From Inediibacterium massiliense (GTDB lineage Bacteria; Bacillota; Clostridia; Peptostreptococcales; Thermotaleaceae), in the NCBI RefSeq assembly GCF_001282725.1, contig NZ_LN876585.1, positions 64,221 to 128,220 on the forward strand: a stretch of 64,000 nt of DNA, given 5' to 3'. Both the position numbers and the translations under genes were made by a program. Below, one piece after another: positions 59,701-64,000 of this stretch; the first letter of the stretch is position 1, and every line of letters starts with the position of its first letter. The notes beneath the pieces were generated by a model. That model made no database searches. It was not told the origin of the DNA and was given only the letters and a program-made list of their open reading frames with translations.

Positions 59701-62175
59701 CAAAGTACTATTTCATTAATGGTAGTAGATATAGATGAAGAAGCAAATCACACTATTGCTCAGCTTACAGAAGGAGTAAAAAAATATTATCAAGAAATTT
59801 ATTATAGAGAAAATCAAGGTTGTTTGGATGCTTGGGAAAGTGCTACCTTAGCAAAAGCAGGAGCAGATTTAACAAAATGGGGAATAGGAGCACAAAAAAA
59901 ATATTGTACAAAATATGATATGAATTTAGAAAGAATAACTAGTGTGATTCCACAAGTATTAATTTGCCTTGATTTAGGAGAAGATCCTACAAACTTTGAA
60001 GGAAGAAATTTAGTCAATGAAGTTAAAGAATATCTAGATAATGGAGAACAAAATTTTGCTAGTTTAAATGAATTAAAAGCAGTCATTGCTCTAGATGAAT
60101 TTAATAAAAAATATCCAGATAAAAAAGTAAATTATAATGTAGACAAAGCTTTGAAAATAATATTTGCAGCACAAACAGAGAATGGTGGATTTAAGGAAAG
60201 AGGAGATTCTCCTGTACCAGTCAATACAGGCTATGCTCTTAAAGCTTTGAGCAACCATAAAGGTGAAGCTTTAGTAGATGAAAGTATACAAAAAGCTATT
60301 CAATATCTAAAAGACATCCAAAAGGAAGATGGAGGCTTTTGTAGTAAAACATATATGACAGATAATCATGCACATGCATTAAGTGGTCTTTTGGCAGTAG
60401 GGGAGAATATTACTTCTAAGGAATGGACTAAAAATGGAAAAAATCCAATAGATGCATTGTTTAATCTTTGGAAAAAGAATCATTCCTTTGACAACAAAGA
60501 AGGAGATAGCTCAAACAACAGAAGCTGGGTTGCAGGAACTCAATGGGCCCTTTATACTCTTGTAGATTTAAAAAATGCTGGATACAACAATTATTTAGTA
60601 AAATTTGGAGAAATAGAAGAACCAGTAGAGGAACCAGAAAAAACTTGTACTGTTTATACAGCTATTGTAGTTCCAGTAGGAGAAAAATATGATATTTGTT
60701 ATAAAGCAAAAGAGGTAGTTATCAACAATAAAAAACATAGTGGAGGATTTACTCCTATAGGAGCATTACAAGCTACTACTCCTATATATACTATGAATGG
60801 AAGTATGGTAACTTCTATTTGTGGAATTGAAAACCAAGGCATGGGTGGTTGGATGTATACCATCAATGATCAAGTAGGAGATATGAATTCAGTTGTAAAA
60901 GATGGAGATAAAATTTTATGGTACTATAGTGCAGAGGGAATGGAAGGAAAAACTCCAAAATGGAGTGAAATTGCAGATCAAAAAGAAGAAAAAAATATGA
61001 AAGAAGAAGTGCAAAAAGCAGTAGACAAAGGAAGCAATTGGTTAATAAATAATTTTAATGGAGCAGATCACTGGAAAGCAATAGGCATTGCAAGAGCAGG
61101 TAAAGAAGTACCTAAAAATTATTTAGAGCTTTTAAATGAAGGCAATACTCTTCCTAAAAAAGATGCAGGAGCGTATGGTAAATTTATATTAGGTATTTTA
61201 TCAGCAGGAGGAAATCCAGAGCATATTGGAGGACATAATTTTTATCAAGAAATTTGCAAATTAAATTTAGAAAAAGATAAAAGTGCATACACATTACCAT
61301 TTGGATTATTAGCATTAGATGCAATAGATTATAAGCTTCCAAAGGAATGTAGTTTTACAAGAGATGATTTAATCAAAAATTTATTAGAACAACAAGAAAA
61401 TGGAGCATTAAAGTTAGAAACAAAATATGGTGGTCAATCCTACCTTGATGATGGAGCTTTATTTATCTTAACTGCATTAAGTAAATATTCTAAAGAAAAC
61501 CAAGAAGTAAAATCTGTAATAGATGAAACATTTAAACAATTAGAAACAAAACAAAATAAAGATGGAGGCTTTGGATTAGGAAAAAGTAGTGTAGAGACTT
61601 CAGCACTAGCATTAATGTCTATGTCTTTAAACGAAAAAAATCCTTTAGATGAAAGCTTTATGAAAGATGGAAAAAATGTAATAGAATATTTATTGAGTAT
61701 GCAAAATAAAGATGGAAGCTTCAAGAGCATAGGAGATGTAGGGATGACTACGGAACAAGTAGTACGTGCTTTAGAACAGTATTTATACGCTTTAGATAAA
61801 AAAGGTTCTATTTATGATTTTATTAAAAATCCAGTAGAAAAAGTAGAACTAGAAGATAAAAATGATTTTCAAATAGAGAGAATTGGAAATGAAGCTTTCA
61901 AAAATAATGAAGAAGCTTATGTGATTATTAAAGTAAAAAATTTAAAAGAAAGAGATCAAGAAGCAAGTTTGATTGTTGCTTTATATGATGAAAACAATAA
62001 AATGATCAACTATAGTGTAGTAAGTAGAGAGATTGAACCAAAAGAAGAAGTAAATATGCTAGGAGCATTTTTAGTACCTGAAATTGGGAAATATACGGTA
62101 AAAGCATTTGTATGGGATAATGAAGAGGATATGAATTCATTATCTAGAAAAATAGTGATTCCAGTGGAAAATTAA
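56743..62175 (+). CDS. giant secreted protein with four alpha/alpha toroids, Big_2-like domains and one DUF4430-like domain
   Basis: An 1810-residue exported protein. Signal peptide 1-31; toroid 1 at about 85-365; two Big_2-like domains at about 380-545 (LTWSSSDPSIAKIDEKKGIL); toroid 2 at about 556-806; two Big_2-like domains to about 990; toroid 3 at about 999-1286; a DUF4430-like domain at about 1299-1405 (GGWMYTINDQVGDMN, DGDKILWYY); toroid 4 at about 1419-1696; and the shared C-terminal domain (1710-1810, VKAFVWDNEEDMNSL). Each toroid keeps a [D/N]PxNxxGxN-type motif (DPTNYNGKN, DPKNYNGKD, DPTNFEGRN, NPEHIGGHN). Toroids 3 and 4 keep GGF/DGSF repeats; 1 and 2 are worn. Toroid plus DUF4430 in one chain is the architecture of intrinsic factor. 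No SLH. GGAGG before ATG. Confidence 0.82.
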   Translation: MDKRNIKSWISFLMIFTMIFTSTGFHFSMAQENEAFQVQENTVEDEVYKDSSKEKVEENNIDEDYSVRSMNSFMEGKTVEDDQTKFKVAIEDLKKHYAKISEYDYLTAMALNRARVDVKDIQGKLEIDNFKFEVGSVWSGNTSKEYAKAIMGIIAAGLDPTNYNGKNYVEFLVKCQEPEGYFKTREALCDMADEVAYCILALDMAGAEYDVDKAMKFLNSKITEEGNRACVKEFSGAPSGHLEKTCITLIALCSHKDKIEDSLIDKMVNFIKSEQLNCGVYGETKEDIETKSAKKTALVLQALAAAKVDIYQDKWKKTQDGTSITILDQLFTLKNGEIFKETDQSSNDKLNEEATKAVFAALIDFYTEKSMFHEIKIKLGTPHTIQIKVPNDQTQIKIGKIVSLSGKVFDANGKYIASEKLTWSSSDPSIAKIDEKKGILTAKDLGKVKITAKLQTIEESIDLEIVDVTPDKIEIKVDGDVVEIEEGRKIKITAAAYDTGGEIIENPDIKWSISPDDIAEFKDNIFTAKAIGEVSITASIEDKVTKTITLKIISRKEKIQKAIADIQEGFASSNDKYEYYTTLGLRHIGVDPSIIEDKANVYGKYYANFSDYAKNIITAVALGKDPKNYNGKDQIEKILNASKPFYEELDVANLSDAIIALDMANASYDKEKAIKYLINKVKNSSSLSSKSIAMIALSNHKKIDGVNDTIKIIQDDLKKLQDENGIIQNCETTSLAIQGLIAAGEDLYSDPWVKKDEYGNNIYLLDGLLKLKDGQKFRPTIKGNTNPSDTKQEQYALAALADLSKEKSMYHSIKHGDIEIVKIKEIKIESKDLSIQKGETKEVKVQAIDEKGQTIENPNLVWESLNPDIVKVEDGKIIGLKKGIGTIRIQSKDDEKIYTDLTVQVLVVYKAPNKAIITEPENTAVVKGNTLKLEVKVFDEDENELENPNLIWNSSDEKVGTIQDGIFTGIQKGSVDISVQVKDTNIQSTISLMVVDIDEEANHTIAQLTEGVKKYYQEIYYRENQGCLDAWESATLAKAGADLTKWGIGAQKKYCTKYDMNLERITSVIPQVLICLDLGEDPTNFEGRNLVNEVKEYLDNGEQNFASLNELKAVIALDEFNKKYPDKKVNYNVDKALKIIFAAQTENGGFKERGDSPVPVNTGYALKALSNHKGEALVDESIQKAIQYLKDIQKEDGGFCSKTYMTDNHAHALSGLLAVGENITSKEWTKNGKNPIDALFNLWKKNHSFDNKEGDSSNNRSWVAGTQWALYTLVDLKNAGYNNYLVKFGEIEEPVEEPEKTCTVYTAIVVPVGEKYDICYKAKEVVINNKKHSGGFTPIGALQATTPIYTMNGSMVTSICGIENQGMGGWMYTINDQVGDMNSVVKDGDKILWYYSAEGMEGKTPKWSEIADQKEEKNMKEEVQKAVDKGSNWLINNFNGADHWKAIGIARAGKEVPKNYLELLNEGNTLPKKDAGAYGKFILGILSAGGNPEHIGGHNFYQEICKLNLEKDKSAYTLPFGLLALDAIDYKLPKECSFTRDDLIKNLLEQQENGALKLETKYGGQSYLDDGALFILTALSKYSKENQEVKSVIDETFKQLETKQNKDGGFGLGKSSVETSALALMSMSLNEKNPLDESFMKDGKNVIEYLLSMQNKDGSFKSIGDVGMTTEQVVRALEQYLYALDKKGSIYDFIKNPVEKVELEDKNDFQIERIGNEAFKNNEEAYVIIKVKNLKERDQEASLIVALYDENNKMINYSVVSREIEPKEEVNMLGAFLVPEIGKYTVKAFVWDNEEDMNSLSRKIVIPVEN

Positions 62176-62232
62176 AATTTCTAAAACCATTTATGAGTTT
62201 TAAATATAATAATTTTCTAATATTTACAAAAA

Positions 62233-62275
62233 AGATAGGTATAGGTCTAGATAAGGCTTATACCTATTATCAAGA
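62233..62275 (+). other. intercistronic hairpin
   Basis: GATAGGTATAGG / CTTATACCTATTATC-type pairing between the 1810-residue gene and the next one, with no T-run after it. It may be a weak terminator or an RNA-processing site. Confidence 0.4.
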
Positions 62276-62289
62276 AAGGAAGAAGGAAG

Positions 62290-64000
62290 ATGAAAAAAAG
62301 ACAATATAGGATTTTTAGTATATTTCTATCTTTGTTATTGACAATAGCCTTTACCGTCCCAGCTTTTGCACAAATAGATGTGGATATTCATGTAGATCAT
62401 AAAAATATATCTATACAAGGATATTCAGATTATAAACAAAAGCCTGTGATGATTAAAGTAGAAGGTAGAAATAAAAAAGCATACATAGATGAAGAGATGA
62501 CAGATGAAAAAGGACAGTTTCAATTTTCATTTCAGGTAGAAGAAGGAAAAGATTATAAAGGAAAAATAAATATTAGTGGAGAAAAAGAAGAGTTTACTTT
62601 TCAAACAAAAAAGGATTCAAGTGGAGGATCTTCAGATAAAAAACTCTATGTAAATTTATCCGTTGAAGGATATAATGGAAAAATATTAAGTAAATCCAAT
62701 ATAGAAATTCATAAAAATGATACAGTAGGAAAAATTACAAGAAAGATATTCAATGAAGAAGGAATTTCTTATGAAGCAACAGAGGGATATTTTTCCAGTA
62801 TTGCAGGGCAAAGAGAAAAAGACAAAGGACCCTATAGTGGATGGATGTATAATATCAATGGAAATACTACAAATGTAGGAGCAGATCAATATAGATTAAC
62901 AGGTGGAGAAGATATAAAATGGTATTATACATTAGACTATAGAACAGATAAAAGAAACACCTCAATGGGAGGAGGCGGCGGAAAACCTGTAGATATAGGT
63001 AAAGAAATAGAAAAGGTAAAAAAAGTATTAGAAAATAAAAATGCGAATGAAGATGAAATAAAAAAAGCAATAAAAGATATGACTCACTATATGAATGAAA
63101 AAATAGAAAAAATGAAGACAAAAGAAGAAGAAAAAGAATGTATTTCTGAAATGAAAAATGTATCGCAAAAAATGCAAGAAGTAGTAGAACATATGAAAGA
63201 TCCAAAAGAAGTAAAAGAAATGTCTGAAAAAATTATTGATGTAAATGGAAAGCTGATTGATAAGATAGGAAAAGAAAAAGGAAAAGAAGTTATAGAAAGC
63301 ACTGCTATCATTGCACAAAAGGCAGTTGAAAAAATGAGTATAAAAAATATAGACCAAAATCAAATCAAATTAGAAGGTCAGAGGGCAATCGGAAAAGTAG
63401 AAACACAAACCATTCAAGAAATCATAAAAGATGCAAATAGTATCAAAGAAAAGATAAAAAATAAAATGGGAAAAAATATAACACAAGAAAAAATTACTAT
63501 TGTTGTACCTACTACAAATAAAAAAGAAGTAGAAGCAACACTACCTTCTGGAATGATGAGTTTATTGAAAGAAAATAATATACAAAAGGCAGTAGTTCAA
63601 ACAGAATATGCAGCATTTGCTATTACTCCACAGATATTTGATACAGAGGACACCATTACACTGATTGCAAAAGATATAGATCAAAGTGAATGTATAGATA
63701 TAGTAAAAAATAAAGTAGGAGAAGAAAATAAAATCGTAGATGTAACTGCCAAGATTGGGCAAAATTTTATTAAAGAATTTAAAATACCTATGAAAGTATC
63801 TATCCCATATAAGGGAGAAGTCAAAAATGGAGAAGTAGTACAAGCCTTCTATCTAAAAGATAATGGTATCATAGAAAATATGGGTGGAGTATATGATAAA
63901 GATACTAAGATGATAACTTTTGAAACTACTCACTTTAGTAAATATTTTGCTCAGAAAGTAGGAAAAGAAGAAGTAAAATCAACTTTTAATGATCTAGTTG
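62290..64000 (+). CDS. DUF4430 / coiled-coil surface protein (3' end outside window)
   Basis: An open frame from ATG 62290 (GGAAGAAGGAAG upstream) to the right edge, 570 codons visible. Signal peptide 1-27 (...AFTVPAFAQ); N-terminal beta domain (28-105, ISIQGYSDYKQKPVMIKVEG); DUF4430 at about 118-215 with SGWMYNINGNTTNVGADQYRL and IKWYYTLDY; a Gly-rich linker near 227-232 (MGGGGGK); a charged coiled coil (235-340); and a ZU5-like domain reaching FNDLV, where the first SLH repeat begins in its relative. It is the paralogue of the 47262 protein, shorter at the front (no FN3 domain). At 63800-63960 the DNA is nearly identical to 50020-50180. Co-transcribed with the gene before it, judging by direction and a 114-base gap. 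Confidence 0.85.
   Translation, partial: MKKRQYRIFSIFLSLLLTIAFTVPAFAQIDVDIHVDHKNISIQGYSDYKQKPVMIKVEGRNKKAYIDEEMTDEKGQFQFSFQVEEGKDYKGKINISGEKEEFTFQTKKDSSGGSSDKKLYVNLSVEGYNGKILSKSNIEIHKNDTVGKITRKIFNEEGISYEATEGYFSSIAGQREKDKGPYSGWMYNINGNTTNVGADQYRLTGGEDIKWYYTLDYRTDKRNTSMGGGGGKPVDIGKEIEKVKKVLENKNANEDEIKKAIKDMTHYMNEKIEKMKTKEEEKECISEMKNVSQKMQEVVEHMKDPKEVKEMSEKIIDVNGKLIDKIGKEKGKEVIESTAIIAQKAVEKMSIKNIDQNQIKLEGQRAIGKVETQTIQEIIKDANSIKEKIKNKMGKNITQEKITIVVPTTNKKEVEATLPSGMMSLLKENNIQKAVVQTEYAAFAITPQIFDTEDTITLIAKDIDQSECIDIVKNKVGEENKIVDVTAKIGQNFIKEFKIPMKVSIPYKGEVKNGEVVQAFYLKDNGIIENMGGVYDKDTKMITFETTHFSKYFAQKVGKEEVKSTFNDLV

Noticed and set aside
62867-63363. Overlapping Phe/Leu-rich frames on the minus strand near the right edge
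   Set aside because: They lie opposite the Lys/Glu-rich coiled coil of the DUF4430 gene and are shadows.

Overview
The window is strongly A+T-rich, with long runs of GGAGG-type ribosome sites, codons ending in A or T, SLH-anchored surface proteins and genes typical of anaerobic Clostridia (DUF3793, Fur-controlled flavodoxin, cyanophycin synthetase, a biotin-less oxaloacetate decarboxylase alpha subunit). I read it as the chromosome of a Gram-positive, probably spore-forming anaerobic member of the Clostridia; I cannot name the species. No rRNA, tRNA, CRISPR, phage gene or transposase is visible.

Positions 1-23000 hold ordinary housekeeping and metabolic units: the end of a DUF819 membrane protein, a dipeptide epimerase, lrgAB and an isochorismatase-type hydrolase on the minus strand, a sirtuin, a Fur-controlled DUF3793/flavodoxin pair, phosphoglucomutase, a GntR/YtrA-regulated ABC exporter, a GH18 cell-wall hydrolase, aspartate kinase, an OPT transporter, cyanophycinase plus cyanophycin synthetase with a ferritin-like protein, an Lrp regulator, a carboxyltransferase and an aminotransferase. 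A family of palindromic intergenic repeats (five copies) sits next to terminators. Positions 23158-27481 encode an orphan hybrid sensor kinase and a secreted C69 dipeptidase.

From about 27840 to the right edge lies one large cell-surface locus whose transcription units begin with cobalamin riboswitches (27896, 40939, 50919, plus an internally deleted remnant near 41463). Unit 1 (28200-40878) runs with almost no gaps through a secreted DUF4430 protein, three membrane proteins, a MoxR ATPase, a DUF58 protein, two von Willebrand A proteins and an alpha/alpha-toroid (prenyltransferase-repeat) protein with SLH anchors. Unit 2 (41258-50744) carries a YezD-like small protein, a single-domain secreted Ig-like protein, a 1624-residue Ig/toroid protein and a 1160-residue DUF4430/SLH protein. 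Unit 3 (51224 to beyond 64000) carries a giant subtilase, an SLH protein, an 1810-residue protein with four toroids and one DUF4430-like domain, and a second DUF4430 protein cut by the window edge.

The alpha/alpha toroid and the DUF4430 domain are the two folds that make up animal intrinsic factor and transcobalamin. Their repeated combination behind cobalamin riboswitches, with signal peptides and SLH anchors, suggests a Gram-positive surface system that captures cobalamin (or a corrinoid) when the cell is starved of it, with a protease and a MoxR/vWA machine as accessory parts. This functional reading is inference; the modules, riboswitches and operon layout are seen in the sequence. No membrane transporter for cobalamin is present in the window.
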